Under the pieces are notes generated by a model. It was given only the letters and a program-made list of their open reading frames with translations. It was not told the origin of the DNA and searched no databases. A program made the position numbers and the translations under genes. Positions 46,534-55,087 of a stretch of DNA of 64,000 nt are shown here, one piece after another (positions within the stretch are counted from its first letter, which is position 1; each line of letters begins with the position of its first letter). The stretch comes from Ureibacillus yapensis. GTDB taxonomy: Bacteria; Bacillota; Bacilli; Bacillales_A; Planococcaceae. Location of the stretch: the NCBI RefSeq assembly GCF_003515775.1, contig NZ_QWEI01000001.1:352106-416105 (forward strand). Reading direction: 5' to 3'.

Positions 46534-46636
46534 TGTGACTGCCGCTTCGCTTTCGTCACAGCCAAAACATATGTGACTGCCGCTTCGCTTTCGTCACAGC
46601 CAATAATATGTACCTGTCGCTAACGCTTTCGGTACA
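46534..46636. repeat. Three tandem hairpins with covarying stems and conserved loop
   Basis: Unit 1: TGTGAC (46534-46539) and GTCACA (46555-46560). Unit 2: the same stem at 46572-46577 and 46593-46598. Unit 3: TGTACC (46609-46614) and GGTACA (46631-46636). The loop is TGCCGCTTCGCTTTC in the first two and TGTCGCTAACGCTTTC in the third. Spacing is 38 and 37 bp, joined by CAGCCAAAACATA-like linkers. They lie between the sigD terminator and the next gene. A fourth copy with stem TGTATC/GATACA is at 25210-25236. Confidence 0.8.
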
Positions 46637-46641
46637 GCCGA

Positions 46642-46661
46642 AAAATGTGTGTCCACATTTT
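46642..46661 (-). terminator. Terminator of sigD
   Basis: AAAATGTG and CACATTTT form an 8-bp stem with a 4-nt loop, followed on the minus strand by TTC. It begins 18 bp after the sigD stop. The T-run is short, so strength is uncertain. Confidence 0.5.
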
Positions 46662-46679
46662 AAAGTATGCTGAATGAAG

Positions 46680-47441
46680 TTAATTGACCGCTGTCAGAAG
46701 CTTTCTTAACTTCAATAATGCTTTTGAATGGATTTGAGATATTCTGGATGTGGATAAATTGAGCATTTCGCCGATTTCTGTCAAGGTTAACTCCTCTGTA
46801 TAAAATAAGCTTAAAACCAGCTGTTCTTTTTCGTTTAGGTTTTTAATATTTTCGCTAAGTTCTTTAATCAATTCATCTTGAACCACTTCTTGTTCGGGGG
46901 TTTTTGTTCTTTCGTCGCGTATGACGAATGACTTTCCATCCGATTCATCTTGATCTTGCTGTTCATTGATTGATAATACATTCGAGAAAAAATGCTCTTG
47001 TACCGTTTTATAAACTTCTTCTACCGGCAGATTCATATGTTCCGCCAATTCTTCAGGCGTTGGGGTACGCATTAATCGCTGCTCCAATTGTTCGATTTGC
47101 ACTTCCATCTTTTTCGATTTCTCCCTTGCCGAACGCGGCAGCCAATCTTCCTTTCTCAGACCGTCGATGATTGCTCCTCGGACCCGAAAGGAAGCATATG
47201 TATCAAACTTCAAATCTCTTTTTATATCAAATTTATTCAACGCATCAAATAAGCCCATCATGCCTAAACTCATTAAATCGTCCCGGGAGACATTTTTCGG
47301 AACGCTGGCACCGATGCGTTGGACATGATAAGTCACCAATGATTTATATTTATTTAACAGCTTATTGCCTGCATCTGGATCGCGATCATTAAGCCAACCA
47401 TTCCAAAGAGCTTGTTCATTATCTCCATGAAGCTGTACCAT
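46680..47441 (-). CDS. sigD: RNA polymerase sigma factor SigD (FliA)
   Basis: 253 residues. Region 2 includes DDLMSLGMMGLFDALNKFDI and the -10 recognition YASFRVRGAIIDGLRKEDW; region 4 ends LTLTEIGEMLNLSTSRISQI. It directs transcription of late flagellar, chemotaxis and autolysin genes. I chose ATG at 47441, 5 nt after AGGTGA; GTG at 47450 overlaps that site. It is separated from the chemotaxis genes by a terminator and about 250 bp. Confidence 0.94.
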   Translation of the reverse strand: MVQLHGDNEQALWNGWLNDRDPDAGNKLLNKYKSLVTYHVQRIGASVPKNVSRDDLMSLGMMGLFDALNKFDIKRDLKFDTYASFRVRGAIIDGLRKEDWLPRSAREKSKKMEVQIEQLEQRLMRTPTPEELAEHMNLPVEEVYKTVQEHFFSNVLSINEQQDQDESDGKSFVIRDERTKTPEQEVVQDELIKELSENIKNLNEKEQLVLSLFYTEELTLTEIGEMLNLSTSRISQIHSKALLKLRKLLTAVN

Positions 47442-47465
47442 TGTCGTCACCTCATACTTAAATGA

Positions 47466-47471
47466 ATTATA
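47466..47471 (-). promoter_or_regulatory. Candidate -10 box for sigD
   Basis: TATAAT on the minus strand, about 25 nt before the sigD Shine-Dalgarno. The region where a -35 would lie is A/T-rich without a clear match. Confidence 0.35.
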
Positions 47472-47652
47472 TCATCAACTTTTTTTATTATTTTTTTAGG
47501 AATTACGCTGTAAGAACGATAGAATCTTGTTGCCTTTTACTGAGAAAGCATCCAAATCTTACTCCAAGTTATTATATCAAATGATTACAATAAATTACAC
47601 TCTCAGATACTCTTTATCTACTAATCAGCAACTAAAATTTGACATAAAACTG

Positions 47653-47680
47653 AAAAAAGAGCCGCAGTATCGACTCTTTT
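47653..47680 (-). terminator. Terminator between the chemotaxis operon and sigD
   Basis: AAAAGAG (47655-47661) pairs with CTCTTTT (47674-47680), followed on the minus strand by TTTTTTC. It lies about 20 bp after the stop of the 118-residue membrane protein. Confidence 0.7.
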
Positions 47681-47699
47681 CTACATTGCGAATGATTTG

Positions 47700-48056
47700 T
47701 TAACGAATCTCTTGGTTCATCATCGACTGAACAACTTTGGCGATCTCCTCTGCATTTTCATCACTGAATTCAACAGTGGAAGACCTTTGCGCCGATTCTG
47801 TTTGTCCACTCACAGCATTGTTGCGCAACATTTCATTTTCCTCATCCAGGTTTTGAAACAGTTGATCATCCGGCGTATAAAGGCAGTATCCAATCAAAAA
47901 ACGAATCGGATACATGAGCAAAAAAGAGACCGCGCCGGCAATCAGCGATCCTAGAATACTATTTAAAGGAATAGCAGAAGCTGAAAGTGTACTTAAAAAG
48001 TAGATTGTAAATCCAAGGAGAGCGCCCCACAAGTTATAAAAAATCGAACCAAACAT
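47700..48056 (-). CDS. Small membrane protein between cheD and sigD, function unknown
   Basis: 118 residues, not a family I recognise. Two hydrophobic helices (about 4-25 and 32-60) are followed by a cytoplasmic-looking acidic tail (about 65-118) with EENAEEIAKVVQSMMNQ. Its start codon overlaps the cheD stop, which points to translation with the chemotaxis genes. It is the last gene of that operon before a terminator. A role in motility is inferred only from position. Confidence 0.7.
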   Translation of the reverse strand: MFGSIFYNLWGALLGFTIYFLSTLSASAIPLNSILGSLIAGAVSFLLMYPIRFLIGYCLYTPDDQLFQNLDEENEMLRNNAVSGQTESAQRSSTVEFSDENAEEIAKVVQSMMNQEIR

Positions 48057-48559
48057 TATATTTCACTCACTCCCTGATTGACCGTACGAATACTTAATTT
48101 ACAAGTAGCGGGATTAAATTCGATCGTTCTGCCACTGCCGCCACCCGTATCTTCGGCAATGATCGGAATCTTATTTTTGGCCAGCTCCGTTTTCACGGCT
48201 TCTACATTTCTGGGACCAATGCGCATGGTATCTTTGTCAGAAGCGAATTTAAACATTTGAGCTCCGCCTGCTATTTTGGCTTTTAAACGAAATGGTTGGA
48301 CACCAGCCAATTTTAATTGATTGATAAGCGCTTTTATTCCTGTATCTGCAAATTTTGCTTCGTTAATCGTTTGCGTTCTCGACAAAGTCGACTCAGGCAG
48401 CATGATATGAACCAAACCTGCTATATTTTTCGTTTCATCATACAATACCACCCCTACACACGAGCCTAAACCTGAAGTGCGTATTGTATTTGGCATTTTC
48501 ACGATATCCAATTGAGCAATTCCTACTTTGACTACATTACCCGCCTGCGTTTGAATCAT
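48056..48559 (-). CDS. cheD: Chemoreceptor glutamine deamidase CheD
   Basis: 167 residues. It deamidates glutamines in chemoreceptors and pairs with CheC. The catalytic cysteine is in TSGLGSCVGVVLYD (about 28-41) and the histidine in GLVHIMLPES. KAKIAGGAQMF and IGPRNVE are also conserved. It is followed by an unknown membrane protein and preceded by cheC. Confidence 0.94.
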   Translation of the reverse strand: MIQTQAGNVVKVGIAQLDIVKMPNTIRTSGLGSCVGVVLYDETKNIAGLVHIMLPESTLSRTQTINEAKFADTGIKALINQLKLAGVQPFRLKAKIAGGAQMFKFASDKDTMRIGPRNVEAVKTELAKNKIPIIAEDTGGGSGRTIEFNPATCKLSIRTVNQGVSEI

Positions 48560-48560
48560 A

Positions 48561-49193
48561 TTAAGAAACTCCTAAAGCCTTAAAAATAGAGGTAAAGGAA
48601 TCAGGATCGGGTAGTAAGAAGAAATGCCCGTGAACTTCATTACTATTTTGGAAACCGTCTTCAAAAATGGATGTATTGATCACAATAACCGTATCACTCA
48701 CTTGGGAAATTTCGATTAGCCCCGTACTAATGATGGCCCCAAACATATCCACACTTAACCCAGGGACAGTTGGGTAGATTTTCAGACCGGTAAAATCCGA
48801 TAAGGCCGAAAGATATGAACCTGATAAAATATTCCCTAATTCTTGCATCGCCGATAATCCCAGTTCGGAAATCAAATGATTAGTAAAGCTGAATTCGTCA
48901 TCATGAATCAAACTTTGAATGAAACGGTCTGCCCGTTCAATCGGCAGGATAAAAAACATGCTGCCCTGTGAATCCCCTTCAATGCGCAGGTAGATTCCGA
49001 CTACAACCGTTTCCGCTCCTCCAACAAGTTCCATCATGTCATTAAATGAGACCGTCTCGACATTAGGCACATGCATATCGATTTTTCGATTCAACAGATT
49101 GGAAAGGGCTGTCGCAGCATGCGCAGCACCTATATTTCCTATTTCTTTTAAGATATCCAGATGCAATGATGTAATCTTTTGATTTTCAATCAT
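48561..49193 (-). CDS. cheC: CheY-P phosphatase CheC
   Basis: 210 residues from ATG 49193; the ATG at 49202 directly abuts the AGGG Shine-Dalgarno. Two phosphatase motifs are visible: LKEIGNIGAAHAATALS near the N-terminus and MQELGNILSGSYLSALS about 100 residues later. It removes phosphate from CheY-P and is stimulated by CheD, giving adaptation. Confidence 0.93.
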   Translation of the reverse strand: MIENQKITSLHLDILKEIGNIGAAHAATALSNLLNRKIDMHVPNVETVSFNDMMELVGGAETVVVGIYLRIEGDSQGSMFFILPIERADRFIQSLIHDDEFSFTNHLISELGLSAMQELGNILSGSYLSALSDFTGLKIYPTVPGLSVDMFGAIISTGLIEISQVSDTVIVINTSIFEDGFQNSNEVHGHFFLLPDPDSFTSIFKALGVS

Positions 49194-49231
49194 TACGATC
49201 ATCCCTACTATTTAAGATTTTTGGAGTCTGG

Positions 49232-49358
49232 ACAGTGTCTAGCTCCGGCAGCTTGCTCCTCGAGAGTTTTATCAAACCGTTAGGAAGTTAGCCTAAAAAC
49301 GACACATCGTGTGTCAACAGCTAACTGACCTACATCCTGTAGGCCTCCGCTTTTCTAT
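49232..49358 (+). repeat. Dispersed repeat element, copy R6, adjoining the cheW stop
   Basis: It runs from ACAGTGTCTAGCTCCGGCAG to GCCTCCGCTTTTCTATG. The cheW stop codon (49355-49357) lies in the terminal CTA. Its middle differs strongly from the other copies; GTTAGGAAGTTAGCCTAA and GTCAACAGCTAACTGACC can form hairpins. Confidence 0.7.
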
Positions 49359-49798
49359 GTCTGAGGATTCAGTACTTTATCCAAATGCAATAATATTAAT
49401 AAGCGGTTGTCAATTTTTGCCACGCCTGAAATGAAATCTTCTTCGTTCGAGCCAACCACTTCCGGCTGCTGTTCAATCGAGTCGACCGGAATATCGATGA
49501 CGTCGTTGGCAGAGTCCACGATAAATCCGACTTCCATTTCATCCAATGTAATGATGATGATTCTCGTTGTCTCTTCCTGATTGGAGACGGGGATGGCAAA
49601 ACGTTCACGCAAATCAAGTATCGGTGTTACGACTCCGCGCAAATTGATGACACCTTTCACATACTTGGGCGTTTTTGGAACCCTCGTGATATGCATTAAT
49701 TTTTCAATTCCTTGTACGTTCGATACAGGAATGGCATATTCTTTATCGGCAAGTTGGAAAACGATCACTTTTAAATATTCTTGTTCTACGACGGTCAT
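49355..49798 (-). CDS. cheW: Chemotaxis coupling protein CheW
   Basis: 147 residues, one CheW domain linking receptors to CheA. Typical parts are YAIPVSNVQGIEKLMHITRV and YVKGVINLRGVVTPILDLR. Its stop codon lies at the edge of a dispersed repeat. It follows cheA closely. Confidence 0.95.
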   Translation of the reverse strand: MTVVEQEYLKVIVFQLADKEYAIPVSNVQGIEKLMHITRVPKTPKYVKGVINLRGVVTPILDLRERFAIPVSNQEETTRIIIITLDEMEVGFIVDSANDVIDIPVDSIEQQPEVVGSNEEDFISGVAKIDNRLLILLHLDKVLNPQT

Positions 49799-49820
49799 AC
49801 TTTACACCTCTTTCATTGTT

Positions 49821-51902
49821 CTACTTCATCAGCGCATTGCAATCCACGATCAAAGCAACTTTACCGTTTCCTAGAATGGTAGCCCCAGAAATTGCAAAAA
49901 TATTAGATAAGTAGTTTCCTAAAGACTTCAAGACAATTTCCTGTTGTCCGATAAATGAGTCGACTACCAATCCTGCTAGTTTGTCCCCTTTACGTACAAT
50001 GACTACCGAGTGGTATTCATCTTCTTTGCCTTCATTTCTAGGAACCTCAAAAATTTCGTCCAAGAAAATCAGAGGAACCACTTTCCCGCGGAAATCGATT
50101 ACTTTTTGGTTGTGTGCATTGAGAATATCACTATTTTTAATGATTGACGTTTCTATGATGGATGATAAAGGAACCGCATAAATTTCTTGTTCGATTTCCA
50201 CCAACATAACTGAAATAATCGATAAAGTTAATGGAAGCTGAATCGAGAAGATGGACCCTGAACCTTCTGTAGATTCAATCGAAATGCTGCCGCCCAGCGA
50301 CTCTATTGTTGTTTTTACAACGTCCAGTCCAACCCCGCGTCCGGAAATGTCAGAAATGCTGTCGGCAGTGGAGAAGCCTGACGCCAAGATTAATTCATTG
50401 ATTTGTCTATCCGACAAGGTCAAAGCGGCCTCTTTCGAAACAATGCCTTTGGAAATGGCTTTTTTCAATACTTTTTCACGATTGATGCCGGCACCATCAT
50501 CTTCTATTTCAATAAACACATAGTTTCCGCTGTGATACGCACGCAATGTGACGTTTCCTTCTTCCGGTTTTCCGTTTGCTCGACGCACTTCAGGACTTTC
50601 TATACCATGGTCTACTGAATTGCGGATTAAATGCACCAGTGGGTCCCCGATTTCATCGATGACTGTACGATCCAATTCAGTTTCAGCCCCGATCACCTCA
50701 AGGTTGATTTTCTTGTTTAAGTCGCGTGACAATGTACGGACCATTTTCGGGAATCGATTGAATACTGTTTCAATTGGAATCATGCGCATAGTCAAGACAA
50801 TTGTTTGCAAGTCTCCCATTGTACGGCTCATGCGTTCCACGGTTTCATTCAATTCTGAGTGATTTACTTCCGTTGCAATGGATTGCAGCCTTCCACGATC
50901 AATCACCAATTCTTCAAATAAATTCATCAAAATATCCAGGCGTTCAATGCTGACACGAATGGTTTTGCTGGCAGCATGCTTGGCAGGTGCAGCTTTTTGG
51001 CTATTATTCTCTTCTTTCTTTTGTTCCGGTATAGCAACGGCCGTCGCCTCTTCAGCTGCCGGTTGTTCTACCGGCGTTTTCGATTCTGAAACAGCCGATT
51101 GAACAAATACGTCTTTGGATAATGGAATGATGGTCACATTCTCTACTTCGGAAACTTTTAAAATTTTGCTGCGCAATTCGTCTTCGCTTGTTTGCGAAAT
51201 AAGCGCAACTTTAAAGTCCTGATCGAACTGTTCTTCTTCCAATTTGTCCACTGTAGGAGACGACTTTACAACATCTCCGTTTTTCTCCAGGATATCAAAC
51301 ACCATGTAAACGCGGGCAGCTTTTAACAGGCACCCAGCACTCAAAGTAACGGCTATTTCGAAGGCATTAAACCCTTGTTCTGTAGACTGCAACAGGATCG
51401 TTTTTTCGAAATCATCATATTCCAGCGCAGGCGCAATTGCAATTTCTGCGGTTGTAGCGGCGCTTTCGGCTGGCGCTGATTCGTTTATTTGATTTTGGGA
51501 AGCTGATGATGCAGCCACCGGTTCTCCGGACTCAATTCGTTTTAACTTCTCGACTGTTTCTGAAACGTTACGTTTTCCATCGCCGCCGTCTGCAATATTC
51601 ATGACCATTTCTTCCAAATGGTCGACAGATTCAAAAACGACATCCAAAATCTCTGCGTTTACATGAATTTTTTCATTGCGAATAGCATCAAGCACATTTT
51701 CCATTTTGTGGGTCAAATCCGCTAAATCCTCATATCCCATTGTTGCGGACATTCCTTTTAACGTATGGGCAGAACGGAAAATTTCATTGACTATTGTTAG
51801 ATCATCGGGATTTTTTTCGAGTTCCAGCAAATTGTCGCTACATGATTGTAAATGTTCTTTACTTTCTTCAATGAACATCTCTAAATACTGATTTAGTTCC
51901 AC
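49821..51902 (-). CDS. cheA: Chemotaxis histidine kinase CheA
   Basis: 693 residues. The P1 phosphotransfer domain has H46 in FRSAHTLKGMSATMGY. An unusually Ala/Glu-rich linker surrounds the P2 CheY-binding domain. The P3 dimerisation helices (about 335-395), the P4 ATPase (LIRNSVDHGIESPEVR, and the ISGRGVGLDVVK G-box) and a C-terminal CheW-like P5 domain follow. It phosphorylates CheY and CheB. Confidence 0.95.
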   Translation of the reverse strand: MELNQYLEMFIEESKEHLQSCSDNLLELEKNPDDLTIVNEIFRSAHTLKGMSATMGYEDLADLTHKMENVLDAIRNEKIHVNAEILDVVFESVDHLEEMVMNIADGGDGKRNVSETVEKLKRIESGEPVAASSASQNQINESAPAESAATTAEIAIAPALEYDDFEKTILLQSTEQGFNAFEIAVTLSAGCLLKAARVYMVFDILEKNGDVVKSSPTVDKLEEEQFDQDFKVALISQTSEDELRSKILKVSEVENVTIIPLSKDVFVQSAVSESKTPVEQPAAEEATAVAIPEQKKEENNSQKAAPAKHAASKTIRVSIERLDILMNLFEELVIDRGRLQSIATEVNHSELNETVERMSRTMGDLQTIVLTMRMIPIETVFNRFPKMVRTLSRDLNKKINLEVIGAETELDRTVIDEIGDPLVHLIRNSVDHGIESPEVRRANGKPEEGNVTLRAYHSGNYVFIEIEDDGAGINREKVLKKAISKGIVSKEAALTLSDRQINELILASGFSTADSISDISGRGVGLDVVKTTIESLGGSISIESTEGSGSIFSIQLPLTLSIISVMLVEIEQEIYAVPLSSIIETSIIKNSDILNAHNQKVIDFRGKVVPLIFLDEIFEVPRNEGKEDEYHSVVIVRKGDKLAGLVVDSFIGQQEIVLKSLGNYLSNIFAISGATILGNGKVALIVDCNALMK

Positions 51903-51917
51903 TCAGAACAACTCCTT

Positions 51918-53072
51918 TTATGGCAAGTAATTCATAATCGCCTTCGCAATATCTTCAACATCTACTATTTCATCAACTAGCTCTGTTTCGACGGCTGCTT
52001 TTGGCATTCCGTATACGATGCTCGTTTTCATGGATTCTGCGATTGCCATTACGTTTCCGTTTTTCTTCAATTGGATAAGCCCTTTTGAGCCATCAGATCC
52101 CATGCCCGTCATAATGACCGCCACTTTATCGAATTCAGGAAATTGGCTCGTATTTTCAAATAGTACATCTACACTCGGACGATGCCCTCCACGCGGCGGC
52201 TCTATCCGGTCCAGCAATACCTCGAAGTTCGTGCCTGTCTTTTTAAGTTTCAGGTGACTTCCGCCGGGTGCGATATAAGCTGTTCCATTTTGCAAAATAT
52301 CACCGTTTTCCGCTTCTTTTACGGTGATTGCACTTAATTGATTTAGACGATCTGCCAGCGATTTCGTAAACCCGGCAGGCATATGTTGAACAATTAAAAT
52401 AGGTGCTTTTATAGAACAAGGCAGCTTCGTAATCACTTCTTGAAGGGCACGGGGACCTCCTGTAGAAGTGCCTATTAGGACCACCTTTTTAGTTGTCTGG
52501 CTCCATTGCCTGTTTAACTTTTTCTCCTCTTCAGTAAAAGCCCCCCTGCTAGTCGTAGGTGCAGAGACGTTTTTCGTTTGGGCTTTTTGAAAATCATTTG
52601 AACTTATAGTCAATGATTCGCTTAATGTATGTTCTTTGGATGTTTTTCTTAATTTTTTCACAGAGACATGAGCTGCATGCTCCACTTTATGTACCAATTC
52701 TTTTTCGATCTTGTGCAAATCCAGCGAAATGTTCCCGCCAGGTTTTGCCACAAAATCAACGGCCCCATATTCCATGGCTTTTAAAGCATTTTCAGCCCCT
52801 TCAAGGGTAGTAGTAGATAACATAACCACAGGCACAGGACAAAGCTCCATAATTTCTTTTAACGCATCCAGCCCATTTAAGATAGGCATTTCAACGTCCA
52901 TCGTAACAACGTCCGGTTGCAGGCTTTGTATTTTTTTTATGGCATCTTTTCCGTTGCGGGCCGTACCAATCACTTCGATATTAGCGTTTCCTGCAAAAAA
53001 ATCGCTAATGAGCTTTCTCATAAAAGCCGAGTCGTCTACAACCAAAAGTTTGCTTTTTTTTAAAACTTCCAC
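51918..53072 (-). CDS. cheB: Chemotaxis methylesterase CheB
   Basis: 384 residues. The receiver domain has the phosphorylated D59 in VVTMDVEMPILNG. The C-terminal esterase has S203 in GTSTGGPRAL, H230 in VQHMPAGFT and D327 in MTGMGSDG. It removes methyl groups from chemoreceptors and can deamidate. The start is GTG at 53072, just after the flhG stop. The linker (about 140-190) is longer than usual and low in complexity. Confidence 0.94.
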   Translation of the reverse strand: MEVLKKSKLLVVDDSAFMRKLISDFFAGNANIEVIGTARNGKDAIKKIQSLQPDVVTMDVEMPILNGLDALKEIMELCPVPVVMLSTTTLEGAENALKAMEYGAVDFVAKPGGNISLDLHKIEKELVHKVEHAAHVSVKKLRKTSKEHTLSESLTISSNDFQKAQTKNVSAPTTSRGAFTEEEKKLNRQWSQTTKKVVLIGTSTGGPRALQEVITKLPCSIKAPILIVQHMPAGFTKSLADRLNQLSAITVKEAENGDILQNGTAYIAPGGSHLKLKKTGTNFEVLLDRIEPPRGGHRPSVDVLFENTSQFPEFDKVAVIMTGMGSDGSKGLIQLKKNGNVMAIAESMKTSIVYGMPKAAVETELVDEIVDVEDIAKAIMNYLP

Positions 53073-53945
53073 CTAACCACGCCCCTTCGAAAACATATTG
53101 CGCAATTTCGATAAAAACGTGCTTTGCCTTTTTTGCCCGTGAACTTCAGTAAAATTGCGGTCCACAAATTGTTGAACCATTCCTTTTAATGTTTTCGAGA
53201 TATTGCTATCCGGATATGAAATCGAAAAAGGCACTTGTTCACGAACTGCTTTACGAACTACAGCATCTTCAGGCAATGAACCGAGTACAATGACCTCCTT
53301 ATTCAAAAACTTTCGGATGGTGCTTTCCAAACGATATAAGGTTTCTTGCCCTTCCTCTTTTGAATAGGAGCGATTGCATACTAGATAAATTGTTTTATTG
53401 GGATCTTTCATATGGATATATTTCATCATGGAATACGCATCGGTCAACGCGGTCGGTTCTTCTGTCGTAATGCCGATGATTTCATCGACGGCAGAAAGCA
53501 AGTCCAATGACCAATTCGTTGCCCCGGCGCCCATATCAAAAACAATATAATCATGTGATTTCTGCAATTGCTCAAATGCTTGCAGAAGGGACCCAAACAT
53601 TCCTTTTGACCATTCCATTACAGAGGACATACCGGATCCCCCTGAAATGTATGTAATGTTGAGAGGGCCATCATACATGACTTCTTCCAGCGAGCATTCT
53701 CCATACAAATAATCCCGCAAATTATAGTCGGCCGTTTTACCTATAAGAATATTGACATTTCCCATCCCAATATCCATATCGAGCAAGACAACTTTTTTCC
53801 CTAGTTTGGCTAGATTGATGGCAAAGTTTGTAGAAAAATTGCTTTTGCCCACCCCGCCTTTACCACTGACCACTGCGATTGATCTTCCCAAAGCACCTTG
53901 ACTCTCCAGCATTTTCATTCGTAGGTTTTCAGCTTGGTCTCTCAT
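53073..53945 (-). CDS. flhG: Flagellar number regulator FlhG (YlxH, MinD-like ATPase)
   Basis: 290 residues. The Walker A deviant is GKGGVGKS (28-35), with LDMDIGMGNVNILIG after it. It works with FlhF to set flagellar number and position and stimulates FlhF GTPase through its N-terminal helix. It overlaps the flhF stop by 4 nt and is followed directly by cheB. Confidence 0.94.
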   Translation of the reverse strand: MRDQAENLRMKMLESQGALGRSIAVVSGKGGVGKSNFSTNFAINLAKLGKKVVLLDMDIGMGNVNILIGKTADYNLRDYLYGECSLEEVMYDGPLNITYISGGSGMSSVMEWSKGMFGSLLQAFEQLQKSHDYIVFDMGAGATNWSLDLLSAVDEIIGITTEEPTALTDAYSMMKYIHMKDPNKTIYLVCNRSYSKEEGQETLYRLESTIRKFLNKEVIVLGSLPEDAVVRKAVREQVPFSISYPDSNISKTLKGMVQQFVDRNFTEVHGQKRQSTFLSKLRNMFSKGRG

Positions 53946-55087
53946 TTAAATTCTCCTTGAAAGAACAATTGGAGCACTGCTTCCAAATTGGCCTCTTCAA
54001 TATCCTCTGGTACTTCTTGACCATTCGTATAGTAAGCAAGTCCTTTATTATATTTAATCATTAAATTATACATAGTGCCAATAGAATTTGTTTCATCAAT
54101 CTTTGTAAAAATAAATTTATCGATCGGCAATTCACTAAATTGTTGAATAATTGTTTCCATATCCGATTCTTTTGCTGTCAGAGCCAATACCAGATAGGAT
54201 TCAACTTCCTGATCAAAGTTGATGATTTTCTTTAAATCTTCAACATACTTTGCCTCTTTATAATTGCGGCCGGCTGTATCGATAAACACTAAATCGAGGT
54301 CCGAGAACTTCTCGATGGCGTTTTGATAATCTTTCGAATTATAAACAATTTCAATTGGCGCCTGCAGTAGGTTTGCATAAGTTTTCAATTGTTCAATGGC
54401 GGCAATGCGGTAAGTATCCGTCGTGATAAAACCGATTTTTTTCTTTTTTTCCAATACAGCGCGCGCAGCCATTTTGGCAATGGTTGTCGTTTTTCCTACC
54501 CCGGTCGGACCCAGTACATTTATATATTTCTTTTCATAAGAGAGTCCGCCCATCGGCAAATCCGCCAATGACTTTCGCAATATACTTTTTGCAATTTCAT
54601 TCATTTCGATATTCGTTAAATTCTCTTTTTTTTGATTTTGATGCACAAAAAGCTCATCACCGATTGCCGTGATGAGCTCCTCGCTAAGCTCCTGGTCATT
54701 CAAGAAGTCCATAAAAGGCAAAAATTCCTCGGGGATATCGGATTGAGTTGTTTGTTTTTGCATTTGTTTAATCATGGACTTCAAGTCTGCTAACTCACTT
54801 TTTAACTCGTTTGTTAGCTGTGCATCCTTATTTTCTTTTTCATCTTCATGAGCTGTTGCAAACACGTTTGAAGCCGGCTGGATATCCGGCAATGAGAAGG
54901 TAGGTTGTTTTGTTTCCACTTGGTCGATGCCTGCCAGTACTTCAAAATTTTTATGTTTGATCAAGCCGAACAATTTTTTTGTGACGACCACTTTTGAATT
55001 AATAATGACCGCATCCTCACCTAATTCCGCGCGAACTAATTTCATTGCTTCTGCAATTGAAGGTGCTGTATATTTCTTCATTCTCAT
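53942..55087 (-). CDS. flhF: SRP-type GTPase FlhF
   Basis: 381 residues. A basic N-terminal domain precedes the NG GTPase domain with G1 GPTGVGKTT (193-201), DTYRIAAIEQLKTYA, and DTAGRN. It recruits early flagellar components to the assembly site. It overlaps flhA by 4 nt. Confidence 0.94.
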   Translation of the reverse strand: MRMKKYTAPSIAEAMKLVRAELGEDAVIINSKVVVTKKLFGLIKHKNFEVLAGIDQVETKQPTFSLPDIQPASNVFATAHEDEKENKDAQLTNELKSELADLKSMIKQMQKQTTQSDIPEEFLPFMDFLNDQELSEELITAIGDELFVHQNQKKENLTNIEMNEIAKSILRKSLADLPMGGLSYEKKYINVLGPTGVGKTTTIAKMAARAVLEKKKKIGFITTDTYRIAAIEQLKTYANLLQAPIEIVYNSKDYQNAIEKFSDLDLVFIDTAGRNYKEAKYVEDLKKIINFDQEVESYLVLALTAKESDMETIIQQFSELPIDKFIFTKIDETNSIGTMYNLMIKYNKGLAYYTNGQEVPEDIEEANLEAVLQLFFQGEFK

